From contig RHDP01000001.1 of the NCBI GenBank assembly GCA_003725745.1, forward strand, positions 675,001 to 739,000: a DNA stretch of 64,000 nucleotides. Direction: 5' to 3'. Numbering within the stretch: the first letter of the stretch is position 1; each line of letters starts with the position of its first letter. This document shows positions 1 through 9,010 of the stretch, in pieces. The position numbers and the translations under genes are program-made. Source of the DNA: Streptomyces sp. I6. GTDB taxonomy: Bacteria > Actinomycetota > Actinomycetes > Streptomycetales > Streptomycetaceae. The notes beneath the pieces are model-generated. The model was not told where the DNA came from, did no database searches, and was given only the letters and a program-made list of their open reading frames with translations.

Positions 1-1641
1 AGCCACGGTGTGGCGGTCGGCGAGGTTCGGCACATGGGCACGGCGGTGCTGGAGCCGCCGGCCAAGCAGATACCCGCGGGGGACGCGGAGCGCGAGCAGG
101 GGCGCGCCCGGCACGCGGTCGACGCCGTGGCGGCCGATCTCGTCGCGCGCGGCAATCTGGCCGGCGGTGAGGCACAGCACGTGCTCGAGGCACAGGCCAT
201 GATGGCACGGGACCCGGAGCTGATGGCGGATGTCGAGCGCCGGATCGCCGTCGGGAGCACGGCCGAGCGTGCCGTCTACGACGCCTTCGCGGCCTACCGG
301 GCGCTGCTGGCGGGTGCCGGTGAGTACCTGGCCGGCCGGGTGGCCGACCTGGACGATGTCCGGAACCGCATCGTGGCGCGGCTCCTCGGGGTCCCGATGC
401 CGGGCGTGCCGGACAGCGACGAGCCCTATGTACTGATCGCGCGGGACCTCGCTCCCGCGGACACGGCACTGCTCGACCCGGCGCTGGTGCTCGGGTTCGT
501 CACCGAGGAGGGCGGCCCGACCAGCCACAGCGCGATCCTGGCCCGGGCTCTCGGGGTGCCGGCCGTGGTCGCGCTCCCGGGAGCCTGCGAACTGGGCGAG
601 GGAACGGTGGTCGCGGTGGACGGCAGCACCGGCGAGGTCTTCGTGGAGCCGAGCGACGAGCGGCGAGGGCGTCTCACCGAGGCTGCGGCCGAGCGGAAGG
701 CCGCACTGGCCGCGTCAACCGGTCCGGGTGCGACCTCGGACGGCCACAAGGTGCCGCTGCTGGCGAACGTCGGCGGCCCCGGAGACGTGCCGGCCGCCGT
801 GGAAGCCGGTGCCGAGGGCGTCGGTCTGTTCCGCACCGAGTTCCTCTTCCTCGACGACGGCAAGCAGGCGCCTTCGGAGGCCCGGCAGGTCGAGGCGTAC
901 CGGAAGGTGCTGGAGGCGTTCCCCGAGGGACGGGTGGTCGTGCGGGTGCTGGACGCCGGCGCGGACAAGCCGCTCGACTTCCTGACTCCTGCCGACGAGC
1001 CGAACCCGGCACTGGGCGTGCGGGGACTGCGGGCGCTGCTCGACCACCCCGAGGTGCTGCGCACGCAGCTCACCGCGCTGTCGAAGGCCGCCGAGGGGCT
1101 GCCCGTGTACCTGGAGGTCATGGCGCCGATGGTGGCCGACCGGGCGGACGCCAGGGCGTTCGCCCAGGCGTGCCGCGAGGCCGGGCTGAACGCGAAGTAC
1201 GGCGCGATGGTCGAGATCCCGTCCGCGGCCCTGCGGGCGCGGTCGGTGCTGCAGGAGGTCGAGTTCCTGTCGCTGGGCACGAACGACCTGGCGCAGTACA
1301 CCTTCGCCGCCGACCGCCAGGTGGGTGCGGTGTCCCGGCTCCAGGACCCCTGGCAGCCCGCTCTGCTCGACCTGGTGGCGCTGTCCGCCGAGGCGGCCGC
1401 GGCCGAGGGGAAGGGCTGCGGCGTGTGCGGTGAGGCCGCGGCGGATCCGCTGCTCGCGTGTGTGCTGACGGGCCTGGGGGTCACCTCCCTTTCGATGGGC
1501 GCGGCGTCCATCCCGTATGTACGGGCGACGCTGGCGAAGCACACACTGGCCCAGTGCGAGCGTGCCGCCGCCGCGGCGCGGGCAGCGGACTCCGCCGACG
1601 AGGCGCGGCGTGCCGCCCAGGCGGTGCTGTCCGGGGAGTGA
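1..1641 (+). CDS. ptsI: PTS enzyme I (phosphoenolpyruvate-protein phosphotransferase), 5' end outside window
   Basis: This is cytoplasmic enzyme I of the sugar phosphotransferase system, which takes phosphate from PEP and passes it to HPr. The reading frame is open from base 1, and the family motif GVAVGEVRH is read before any start codon, so only a few N-terminal codons are missing. The swivelling domain carries GGPTSHSAILARAL, with the phosphorylated histidine codon at 526-528. The C-terminal PEP-binding barrel shows GLFRTEFLF, the LGTNDLAQY stretch and GCGVCGEAAADP, which contains the conserved cysteine. About 547 residues are visible, matching the family length. No PTS partner gene lies downstream in the window; any partner would be upstream. 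Identification is secure. Confidence 0.96.
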   Translation, partial: SHGVAVGEVRHMGTAVLEPPAKQIPAGDAEREQGRARHAVDAVAADLVARGNLAGGEAQHVLEAQAMMARDPELMADVERRIAVGSTAERAVYDAFAAYRALLAGAGEYLAGRVADLDDVRNRIVARLLGVPMPGVPDSDEPYVLIARDLAPADTALLDPALVLGFVTEEGGPTSHSAILARALGVPAVVALPGACELGEGTVVAVDGSTGEVFVEPSDERRGRLTEAAAERKAALAASTGPGATSDGHKVPLLANVGGPGDVPAAVEAGAEGVGLFRTEFLFLDDGKQAPSEARQVEAYRKVLEAFPEGRVVVRVLDAGADKPLDFLTPADEPNPALGVRGLRALLDHPEVLRTQLTALSKAAEGLPVYLEVMAPMVADRADARAFAQACREAGLNAKYGAMVEIPSAALRARSVLQEVEFLSLGTNDLAQYTFAADRQVGAVSRLQDPWQPALLDLVALSAEAAAAEGKGCGVCGEAAADPLLACVLTGLGVTSLSMGAASIPYVRATLAKHTLAQCERAAAAARAADSADEARRAAQAVLSGE

Positions 1642-1781
1642 CCGCCGGCCGGCCGATGGAGGGGCTTCCCGCCGTGCGGCGGGGAGCCCTGTTCCGTCCA
1701 CGGTTTCTCCGCCGCCCCCGTGCGCCGAGCCGGTGTCCCTCCTCCGGGGATGCCCGCGCCCGGGGGCGCCGGTGGACAGGC

Positions 1782-2834
1782 CTAGGGGTGCTCGGCACCC
1801 ACGTCGAAACCCGCGCGGTACTCGACGCCCGGTTCCGGGGAGAGCGGCTCCCCGGTGTCCGCGTCCGTGCAGTAGGCGCTGAAGACCTCGGCCTCGGTGA
1901 GCGCGAGCAGCCGGCCGCCGTGGAGCCGCCAGCCGCGGAGCCGGTCGGGGGTGCCGGGCCGGGAAGTCCTGAGGACGACCCCACCCGGACTCTCGAGGGC
2001 GACGCCGACCGCCAGGACCGTGGTGAACTCGGCGGCCTCGAGGGAGTCGAGGACGGCCGGCGCGCCGGCGGGGCGTGTGGTGTGGAGGACCGCCAGGAGT
2101 TGCTCCCCGGCCGGCACGCTGCAGACGAGGTGGTGGGTCCCGGGGCCGGCGCCGTCGAGCAGGCCGGCCAGAAGCCCTGACGCACGCTCGAACGCCGGAC
2201 GGCCCGGGTCCTCCCCGCGGTCCGGTCCGCTGCCCGGGGTGCCGAGCAGGGAGGTGGCGTACTCCCATGTGGCGTGCCGGGCCGTGCGGTTGAGGAGCAG
2301 CGGGACGAGTTCGTCCAGCGGCTGGCCGGTGTACGCGACGGTCGGGCCGGTGGCGGCTGCCTCCGCGGTGTAGCGGCTGCGGCTCGCGGAGGAATCGGGG
2401 TCGAGCCCGGCCTCCCGGCAGTAGTGAGCGAACTCCTCCGGGTCGAAGAGGGCGACGGTGGTGTGCCCGAACTGGGCGGCGAGTGCTTTGAGCAGGCCTT
2501 CCGCGTGGCGGAGGTAGTCGGGATGGTCGTCGAAGGCGAACGTCGGGTACCGGCGCATGGCGGCGAAGTCCTCGTCGTCGACGAGGAGCCCGACGACGGC
2601 GGGTACGTCGCGGCGCAGCGCCCGGTGGCGCTCCCGCCGGTCGCCCCCGGCCCGGACGCGTCCCCGCGCGTGCTCGTGCTGCCCGGAGCGGGGGTGCGCC
2701 GCGGTGCGGTCCGGGCCGTCCTGTGTGCGGTGCGCGCCGTCCCTGCCGCGCTTCGTGGTGCGGGCGTTCGCGTCGTGCTTTCCGTGCTGCATGGAGCCCC
2801 CCTGGTCGCTCGGGCGGTGTTGCCCGGTGCTCAC
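1782..2834 (-). CDS. conserved hypothetical protein
   Basis: This protein of about 350 residues is not recognised as a member of a named family. The first 70 residues are rich in Arg, His and Gly and look disordered. From there on the protein is a mixed-composition soluble domain with no signal peptide or membrane segment. The start could be the GTG at 2834 or the ATG at 2792; the latter follows a run of G that could act as a ribosome site, and the early residues look non-conserved. It is convergent with ptsI and downstream of the acetoacetyl-CoA synthetase gene on the same strand, about 70 bases away. Codon-position GC bias supports coding. The function is unknown. Confidence 0.7.
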   Translation of the reverse strand: MSTGQHRPSDQGGSMQHGKHDANARTTKRGRDGAHRTQDGPDRTAAHPRSGQHEHARGRVRAGGDRRERHRALRRDVPAVVGLLVDDEDFAAMRRYPTFAFDDHPDYLRHAEGLLKALAAQFGHTTVALFDPEEFAHYCREAGLDPDSSASRSRYTAEAAATGPTVAYTGQPLDELVPLLLNRTARHATWEYATSLLGTPGSGPDRGEDPGRPAFERASGLLAGLLDGAGPGTHHLVCSVPAGEQLLAVLHTTRPAGAPAVLDSLEAAEFTTVLAVGVALESPGGVVLRTSRPGTPDRLRGWRLHGGRLLALTEAEVFSAYCTDADTGEPLSPEPGVEYRAGFDVGAEHP

Positions 2835-2901
2835 TCACCGTAACCATGGGCACTGACAGTGCGGTTCCGTGACGGGGAGGGGGACGCCGAGCGGCTCGGG
2901 T

Positions 2902-4890
2902 TCAGCCGCGCCCGGCGGCGCGCTCGCGCGCCAGGTCCTCGTAGAAGCGCAGCAGGTCGAGGTCGTCCACCGAGCCGGGGTTCACCGCACTGGTCAGGGC
3001 GGTCCCCTGGAGGAGGCGCTTGACCGGGACCTCGATGCGCTTGCCGGTGAGGGTGTGCGGGACGGCGGGGACCTCGATGATCTCGTCCGGGACGTGGCGT
3101 GGTGAGAGCTGTTCGCGGATGGTCCGCTTGATCCGGGAGCGCAGGTCGTCGTCGAGGGCGGCGCCCGGTGCGAGGTGGACGAAGAGCGGCATCCAGTAGC
3201 CGCCGTCCGGTTCCTCGAGACCGATGACCAGTGATTCCTTGATCTCGGGGAGTCGTTCCACGACTTCGTAGATGTCGGCGGAGCCCATGCGGACGCCCTG
3301 GCGGTTGAGGGTGGAGTCCGATCTGCCGTGGATGACGACGGAGCCGTGGTCGGTGATCGTGATCCAGTCGCCGTGCCGCCAGACGCCGGGGAACATCTCG
3401 AAGTAGCTGTCGCGGTAGCGGCTGCCGTCGGGGTCGTTCCAGAAGCGGATCGGCATGGACGGCATGGGGTTGGTGACGACGAGTTCGCCGACCTCGCCGA
3501 TGACGGGCTTGCCGTGCGGGTCCCAGGACTGCAGGTCGGTGCCGAGGCAGGCGGCCTGGAGTTCGCCGATGTGGACGGGCAGGGTCGGCACGGCGCCCGC
3601 GAAGCAGCTGCAGACGTCCGTGCCACCGCTGACGGACGCGATCCACAGGTCCTCGCGGACCTCGTCGTGCAGCCAGCGGAAGCCGTCGGGCGGCAGCGGG
3701 GAGCCGGTGGTGGCGACGCAGCGGACCGTGGAGAGGTCATGGTCGCGCGCGGGGTGCACGCCGGCCTTCCGGCAGGCCATGACGTAGGCGGCGGAGGTGC
3801 CGAAGAGGGTGGTCCCGGTGCGCTCGGCGATCGCCCACTGGGCGCCGGTGTCCGGGTGGCCGGGGCTGCCGTCGTAGAGCACCACGGTGGTGCCGGTGAG
3901 CAGTCCGGAGACGAGGAAGTTCCACATCATCCAGCCGGTGGACGTGTACCAGAAGAAGCGGTCCCCGGGGCCGAGGTCGCAGTGCAGTCCGAGTTGTTTG
4001 AAGTGCTCCAGCAGGATGCCGCCCTGGGACTGGACGATCGCCTTGGGCAGTCCGGTCGTGCCGGAGGAGTAGAGGACCCACAGCGGGTGGGCGAAGGGAA
4101 CCTGCTCGAAGACGGGCTCGGCGTCGCCTGCGGTGAGCGCGGACCACTCCAGGGCGCCTTCGGGGGCCGGGGAGCCCAGCAGCGGGATGTGGACGACGGC
4201 GCGCAGGGTGGGCAGTTCGCGGCGGAGTTCGGCGACCACGTCGGTGCGGTCGTGCTCCTTGCCGCCGTATCGGTAGCCGTCGACGGTGAACAGGACGACC
4301 GGCTCCACCTGCTGGAAGCGGTCGAGGACGCTGCGGGCGCCGAAGTCGGGCGCGCACGAGGTCCAGGTGGCGCCGACGGCGGCGGTGGCGAGGAGGGCCG
4401 TCACGGCCTGCGGGATGTTGGGCAAATAGCCGCTGACGCGGTCGCCGGGGCGTACGCCGAGGGCGCGGAGTTCGGCGGCGAGTGATCCGACCTGGCGGCG
4501 CAGTTCGCTCCAGCTGACGGGAGCCGGGTCGTGTGTCTCGTCCAGGTGGATGAGGGCCGGCTCATGGGCGCGGGCGGGATCCTCGGCGGTGCGGAGGGCG
4601 TGTTCGGCGTAGTTGAGGGTGGCGCCGGGGAACCACTGGGCCCCGGGCATGCCGCGGTCGGCGAGGACGCACTCGCCGGGGGTGGAGAACCGTACGTCGA
4701 ACCAGTCGGCGACCGCCTGCCAGAAGGTCTCCAGCCGGTCGACGGACCAGCGGTGCAGCGCCGGGTAACCACCCTCGGCGGGTGCGCCGTGGCGGTCGGC
4801 GGCCCAGGCCTGGAAGCGGGTGATCCGGGCCGCCGCGATGCGGTCGGCGTCCGGCTGCCAGAGGGGGGCGGGGTTCGCTGCTGAGGTCAT
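2902..4890 (-). CDS. acetoacetyl-CoA synthetase (AMP-forming)
   Basis: This enzyme activates acetoacetate with ATP and CoA through an acetoacetyl-AMP intermediate, feeding ketone-body or PHB-derived carbon into central metabolism. It belongs to the ANL superfamily. Visible motifs are the N-terminal LWQPDADRI and WSVDRLETFW segments typical of the family, the adenylate loop YSSGTTGLPKAIVQSQGG, the STGWMMWN motif, the hinge NRQGVRMGSADIYEVV and the C-terminal catalytic-lysine motif LTGKRIEVPVK. The ATG at 4890 gives 662 residues, the usual length, and starts at the conserved N-terminus; the open frame extends fifteen codons further without homology-like sequence. It is divergent from the GH31 gene across a spacer of about 280 bases. 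Confidence 0.95.
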   Translation of the reverse strand: MTSAANPAPLWQPDADRIAAARITRFQAWAADRHGAPAEGGYPALHRWSVDRLETFWQAVADWFDVRFSTPGECVLADRGMPGAQWFPGATLNYAEHALRTAEDPARAHEPALIHLDETHDPAPVSWSELRRQVGSLAAELRALGVRPGDRVSGYLPNIPQAVTALLATAAVGATWTSCAPDFGARSVLDRFQQVEPVVLFTVDGYRYGGKEHDRTDVVAELRRELPTLRAVVHIPLLGSPAPEGALEWSALTAGDAEPVFEQVPFAHPLWVLYSSGTTGLPKAIVQSQGGILLEHFKQLGLHCDLGPGDRFFWYTSTGWMMWNFLVSGLLTGTTVVLYDGSPGHPDTGAQWAIAERTGTTLFGTSAAYVMACRKAGVHPARDHDLSTVRCVATTGSPLPPDGFRWLHDEVREDLWIASVSGGTDVCSCFAGAVPTLPVHIGELQAACLGTDLQSWDPHGKPVIGEVGELVVTNPMPSMPIRFWNDPDGSRYRDSYFEMFPGVWRHGDWITITDHGSVVIHGRSDSTLNRQGVRMGSADIYEVVERLPEIKESLVIGLEEPDGGYWMPLFVHLAPGAALDDDLRSRIKRTIREQLSPRHVPDEIIEVPAVPHTLTGKRIEVPVKRLLQGTALTSAVNPGSVDDLDLLRFYEDLARERAAGRG

Positions 4891-5170
4891 GGGGCGGCTC
4901 CCGGGCGGCTGTGCGGCGGGGTGCGAGGTCGGCACTCGGTCGGCACGTGGTCACGTGTGTGTCCGCGCGGGGCGGGGTGTGCCCCCGCACGGATGACAGG
5001 GACGATGCCATGTGATCGTCTTCCGCACCAGGGTTCCCCACCCATGCCTGAGTGGCTGATTGTGTGCTCTCACCATGGGTGATGGGGCCTTGCGCCGCGA
5101 TGAGCGGGTCCTCGTACCGTGGGTGAACGACAGTTGAACCGGCCCCGCCCCGGCCTCGGCTGATGGCAGG

Positions 5171-7558
5171 GTGAGCGGCATGGACGGTCGTGATCTGGCG
5201 CGCGCGGTGAAGGTCTTCGGGACGGTGCGGGGGCTGCGCGCGGCGCGTTCGGCGTGGCGCCGGAGGCGTACGGACGCCTGGGGGCTGCCGCCGAGGGGCC
5301 GGGAGCTGGCGCGGGTGCCGGGCACCGTGACCGGGGCCGAGCCCTCGCCCGGCGGCGGGACCGTCCGCTTCGCCCGTTCGGAGCTCCGGGTGGCGGTGGC
5401 GGCCGCCGGAGTCGTCTTCTGGGGCTGGGACGGTGCGGGGCCCGAGCCGTCCTACGCGCTGGACGGCGCGCCTCCGCGGCCGGACCCGCGGGCGGAGCTG
5501 GAGCCGGACAAGGCCGGCGGCTGGCGGATCGTCTCGGAGCGGGTCACGGTCGCGGTGTCCCGGCACGGCGGGGTCGAGATCCGGACACCCGGCGGGGTGG
5601 TCCTGCGCAGGGATCTGCCCCCGCGCTGGTGGGAACCGGCCTGCGGCGGCCCCGCCCGCTGGCTTCAGCGCAGTGAGGTGCCCGCCGACGCCCGGTTCTT
5701 CGGCCTCGGCGGCCGGGCGTCGGGACCGCGCCTGAGGGACGGCACCTACCGGTTGTGGAACACCGATCCGCGCGGGAGCTTCGGTCCGGGCGACGATCCG
5801 CTGTACATCACGATGCCGGTGCAGTTGGTGGTCGCGGACGCGGGTACCCATCTGGCGTTCCTGGACAACTCGTGGGAGGGGCGGGTCACCCTGCGCGAGG
5901 GAGAGGAGGGGGCGGGGTCGGGGCACGACCGGCCGGGCACGAGCGAGGTCCGGATGGCCGGCGGGCCGCTGCGCTGCTGGGTGGTCGTGGGCACACCCGC
6001 CCGGGTGCTGCGCGGGTGGACGGGGCTCACGGGCGCGCCCGTGCCGCCGCCGTCGTGGGCACTGGGCCCGCAGCACGCGCGCTGGGGCTTCGGCAGCGAG
6101 CGCGAGGTGCGCAGGGTGGTGGCGGGCTACCGGGAGCGCGGCCTGCCGCTGTCGGCGCTGCACCTGGACATCGACCACTACGACGGCCACCGGGTCTTCA
6201 CCGTCGACGCGGAGCGTTTCCCCGATCTGCCCCGGCTGGCGGAGGATCTCCGGGCGGAGGGGGTGCGGCTCGTCTCGATCGTGGATCCGGCGGTGAAGGC
6301 GGAGCCCGGCAACGCGGTGTACGACGCGGGCGCCGCGGCCGGTGCGTTCGTCCGGGACGGGCGGGGCCGCGAGGTGCGCGGTGAGGTGTGGCCCGGGGCG
6401 TGCGTGTATCCGGACTTCACCGATCCGGAGGTCCGCGCCTGGTGGGGAGGGCTGTACGAGGAGCGGCTGGCGCAGGGCTTCTCCGGGGTGTGGCACGACA
6501 TGAACGAGCCGGTGTCGTTCGCCCCGTTCGGCGATATGACGCTGCCCCGCTCGGCCCGGCACCGCCTGGAGGGCCGGGGCGGCGACCACCGTGAGGCCCA
6601 CAACGTGTACGGCCTGGCGATGGCGCGGGCGGGCTACGAGGCACTGCGGAGGCTGCGTCCGCGGGAGCGGCCGTTCCTGTTCTCCCGCTCCGGCTGGGTG
6701 GGCATGCAGCGGTACGGCGGGACCTGGTCCGGTGATGTGGCGACCGGCTGGCCGGGGCTGCGGGCCTCGCTGTCGCTGGTCCTGGGGCTGGGGCTGTGCG
6801 GGGTGCCCTACTCGGGTCCGGACGTGGGCGGGTTCGACGGGAGCCCGTCGCCCGAGCTGTTCCTGCGCTGGTTCCAGCTGGGTGCGTATCTGCCGCTGTT
6901 CCGTACGCACGCGGCGATCGGCGCGGGGCGCAGGGAGCCGTGGGAGTTCGGTCCGCAGGTCCTCGGGCACGCCAGGGCGGCGCTGCTCGAACGGGAGCGG
7001 CTGCGCCCGTACTTCGTGTCCCTGGCGCATCAGGCGCGGCTGACCGGGGCTCCGTATGTGCGGCCGCTGTGGTGGGAGGCGCCGGGTGACCGGGCGCTGC
7101 GCGACTGCGAGGACGCGTTCCTGCTGGGTGACGCGCTGCTGGTGGCGCCGGTGCTGGAGCGCGGGGCGGACCGGCGTGCGGTGCGGCTGCCGCGGGGGCT
7201 CTGGTACGACACGGTGTCCGGCCGGGCGCACGAGGGCCCCGGGCAGGTCCTGCTGGAGGCCCCGCTGTCACGGATCCCGGTGCTCGCGCGGGCGGGTTCG
7301 GTGATTCCGGTGCGTGCCGAGGGCGGCCGGATCGAACTGGAGGTGTGGGCACCGGCGCCTGGGCGCAGCGGCGGCGGCGCGGTGGTCGAGGACGGCTCCC
7401 CGGGGGCGCGGCCCGTGGTGGAGCGGTACGCCTCACGGCTGGTGGACGGCCGGGTCGTGGTGGAGCGGGTGTCCGACGCCGGAGCGGTGCGGCCGGAGCG
7501 TGCGGTGCGGGTGCGCGGCGGGGTGGCGGCCCGCCCGCCCGGAAGGACTCAGCCGTAG
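5171..7558 (+). CDS. glycoside hydrolase family 31 (alpha-glucosidase-like)
   Basis: This is a 795-residue retaining alpha-glycosidase of family GH31. The N-terminal half is the beta-sandwich domain, with FGLGGRASGPRLR. The TIM barrel begins near PPPSWALGPQHARWGFGS. The nucleophile motif is WHDMNEPVSFAPFG, with the Asp codon near 6500. The acid/base Asp lies in TWSGDVATGWPGL, and the substrate-binding LFRTHAAIG follows. No signal peptide is seen, so a cytoplasmic maltooligosaccharide or alpha-glucoside substrate is likely, but the exact specificity cannot be read. GTG at 5171 is used; ATG at 5180 is an alternative. It overlaps the convergent Nudix gene by ten bases. Confidence 0.92.
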   Translation: MSGMDGRDLARAVKVFGTVRGLRAARSAWRRRRTDAWGLPPRGRELARVPGTVTGAEPSPGGGTVRFARSELRVAVAAAGVVFWGWDGAGPEPSYALDGAPPRPDPRAELEPDKAGGWRIVSERVTVAVSRHGGVEIRTPGGVVLRRDLPPRWWEPACGGPARWLQRSEVPADARFFGLGGRASGPRLRDGTYRLWNTDPRGSFGPGDDPLYITMPVQLVVADAGTHLAFLDNSWEGRVTLREGEEGAGSGHDRPGTSEVRMAGGPLRCWVVVGTPARVLRGWTGLTGAPVPPPSWALGPQHARWGFGSEREVRRVVAGYRERGLPLSALHLDIDHYDGHRVFTVDAERFPDLPRLAEDLRAEGVRLVSIVDPAVKAEPGNAVYDAGAAAGAFVRDGRGREVRGEVWPGACVYPDFTDPEVRAWWGGLYEERLAQGFSGVWHDMNEPVSFAPFGDMTLPRSARHRLEGRGGDHREAHNVYGLAMARAGYEALRRLRPRERPFLFSRSGWVGMQRYGGTWSGDVATGWPGLRASLSLVLGLGLCGVPYSGPDVGGFDGSPSPELFLRWFQLGAYLPLFRTHAAIGAGRREPWEFGPQVLGHARAALLERERLRPYFVSLAHQARLTGAPYVRPLWWEAPGDRALRDCEDAFLLGDALLVAPVLERGADRRAVRLPRGLWYDTVSGRAHEGPGQVLLEAPLSRIPVLARAGSVIPVRAEGGRIELEVWAPAPGRSGGGAVVEDGSPGARPVVERYASRLVDGRVVVERVSDAGAVRPERAVRVRGGVAARPPGRTQP

Positions 7559-8121
7559 CGGCCGGCGAACCAGTTCCGTACCGCCTCGGTGTGCAGCGGG
7601 AAGGCGAGTTCGGCCGGCTCGTGCAGAACGTGCCAGCCCTCCGTCTCGCCGGTCGGGGCCGAGGGCGGGAGGTCGTCCACGGGACGGTGCGGGAGCAGGC
7701 CGAAGAGCAGCAGGTGTCCGCCGGGCGAGCTGAGGGCGTCCGCGAGCCGGACGTCCCGGTGCGCGGCGTCGATGCCGGTCTCCTCCTTCAGCTCGCGGAC
7801 GACGGCGTGCTTCCAGTCCTCGGCGTGGTCGATGAACCCGCCGGGCAGGGCGACCCGGCCGCGCTGGGGTTCGATGGTGCGGGTGATGACGACGAGTCCG
7901 GTGGTGCGCGGGCCGGTGACGGGGAGCAGGGCGACGGCCACGGGGAGGGGGTTGCGGTAGGCGATGTCACCGCAGCCGGCACAGCTCCTCGGCCAGCCGG
8001 CCGGACCGTGGTACGGAGCCCCGCAGCCGGAGCAGTGGGAGTCCCGGACGGGCGTCCGGTGCGCGGGCGGGCGGGCGGCTCCGGCGCCGGTACCGGGCGT
8101 GGTTTCGCGGGGCTCGGTCAC
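7549..8121 (-). CDS. Nudix hydrolase with N-terminal zinc ribbon
   Basis: This 190-residue protein is of the NudC-like or ADP-ribose pyrophosphatase type. A zinc ribbon with two cysteine pairs, CSGCG and CAGCG, occupies residues 30-50. The Nudix box runs from GGFIDHAEDW to RELKEETGI and has the expected glycine, RE and EExG positions that bind the metal-pyrophosphate. It probably hydrolyses nucleoside diphosphate-X compounds, but the substrate is not readable from sequence. It is convergent with, and slightly overlaps, the GH31 gene. The gene is intact, in contrast to the degraded region that follows. Confidence 0.9.
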   Translation of the reverse strand: MTEPRETTPGTGAGAARPPAHRTPVRDSHCSGCGAPYHGPAGWPRSCAGCGDIAYRNPLPVAVALLPVTGPRTTGLVVITRTIEPQRGRVALPGGFIDHAEDWKHAVVRELKEETGIDAAHRDVRLADALSSPGGHLLLFGLLPHRPVDDLPPSAPTGETEGWHVLHEPAELAFPLHTEAVRNWFAGRYG

Positions 8122-8207
8122 ATGCCGACTCTACGCGACGACGGGCTCCGCGGTCCGCGCCGCCGGGGCGGGGGCCGCCTGGGGCACCGTGGGTCCGGTC
8201 GCGGCGC

Positions 8208-8734
8208 TCACCGGAGCAGCGAGGCGGGGCAGCGGCGACGGCGTGGGCCCGTCGGGCCGGGCTCGGGCCGCGGGCGCGGAGCCGCCTCTTCCGCCGGGTG
8301 CTTCCGCCTTCCGTGCGCTGAGTCAATCCCTCGGGGCGCCGTGGAGGGGCCGCCGCCCGCCCGGGACACCGGGAAGTCGAGGTATGCGGTGGGGAAGGGT
8401 TCCGGTCGGCGGGTGAAGTGCCGCCACTCCTCGGGCGGATCGACGAAACCGGCGCCCGCGAGGGTGCTCTCGAGCAACTGCCGGTTGGCGCGCCGGGCGC
8501 CCTGGATGCGGGGGTCGCCGGTGTGCGAGAGCGTGCCGAATCAGTCGTACCCGGCACCCGTGTCGGCGGAGTTGTCCGGAACGCGCTCCGGCCGCGGGGC
8601 GCAGCAGGGGGCCAGGGGGTTCACCGGGTACGTAAGGGCGGGTCCTCGCGGCCGGGAGCGGGGACGACGGTGCGGTCGACGGTGCTGCCGCGGCCGCGAC
8701 CGGACTTCTCGGCGATGTACCCGTCCGCGAAGAG
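8208..8734 (-). pseudogene. VanX-type D-Ala-D-Ala dipeptidase, C-terminal fragment
   Basis: The minus strand reads LFADGYIAEKSG, then RGRGSTVDRTV, then FGTLSHTGDPRIQG and GFVDPPEEWRHF, ending near YLDFPV. This is the order of the M15D dipeptidase family, which cleaves D-Ala-D-Ala. Decay is evident in several ways. The catalytic SHSRGSTVDLT motif reads SGRGRGSTVDRT, so the zinc histidine is gone. The EWWHF motif reads EWRHF. A TGA at 8541-8543 interrupts the frame before FGTLSH. At least one frame change separates the two halves, and the normal stop is lost. The N-terminal part of the same gene lies across the insertion element at 10277-10602, so this gene was split by transposition. The family match is by motif only. 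Confidence 0.85.
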
Positions 8735-8756
8735 TCACCTGGAACCTCCGAGGGTG

Positions 8757-8776
8757 CCCCGGCCTTCAGGCCGGGG
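8757..8776. repeat. left-end hairpin of the IS605-type element
   Basis: CCCCGGCCT and AGGCCGGGG form a nine-pair stem around two bases. It is followed by AGGAATC, mirroring AGGATTC after the right-end hairpin. It overlaps the last codons of the RHH gene. It is probably the subterminal palindrome that TnpA binds. Confidence 0.7.
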
Positions 8777-8981
8777 AGGAATCGGATACCTGTGGAGCAG
8801 GGCAGGGAAAGAGCAATCGCCGCCAGGGCGATTGGTCGTCTGCCGAGTGGTTGCCGCGCCCGACCTCAAGCCGGTGCAGGATCTCGGAGTTGAGGGACCT
8901 GCGGGCGGACTTGGCCTGAGAGGCCAGCCACTCGTGCAGGTCGGCGGGCAGCCTGAGCGTGATGCGCACTTCTTGATCCAC
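8766..8981 (-). CDS. small ribbon-helix-helix (Arc/CopG-like) protein inside the IS element
   Basis: A GTG start at 8981 gives 71 residues. The N-terminal 43 residues fit the RHH fold: a beta strand EVRITLRLPADLH, helix one EWLASQAKSARR, the SLNSEI turn and helix two ILHRLEVG. Such proteins bind DNA as dimers and often act as antitoxins or autoregulators. The remaining 28 residues look unstructured and run into the left-end hairpin. It is divergent from tnpB with 29 bases between the starts, so it could sit on the tnpB promoter. No toxin gene is adjacent. It is intact, unlike tnpB. Its role in the element is inferred, not shown. Confidence 0.72.
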   Translation of the reverse strand: MDQEVRITLRLPADLHEWLASQAKSARRSLNSEILHRLEVGRGNHSADDQSPWRRLLFPCPAPQVSDSSPA

Positions 8982-9010
8982 GCCCTCGATCGTAGTGGCA
9001 GAATGGTGGC

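Noticed and set aside
715-2853. 712-residue minus-strand frame over ptsI
   Set aside because: It is an antisense shadow of ptsI and the hypothetical gene, with Arg/Pro-rich translation typical of the wrong strand in GC-rich DNA.
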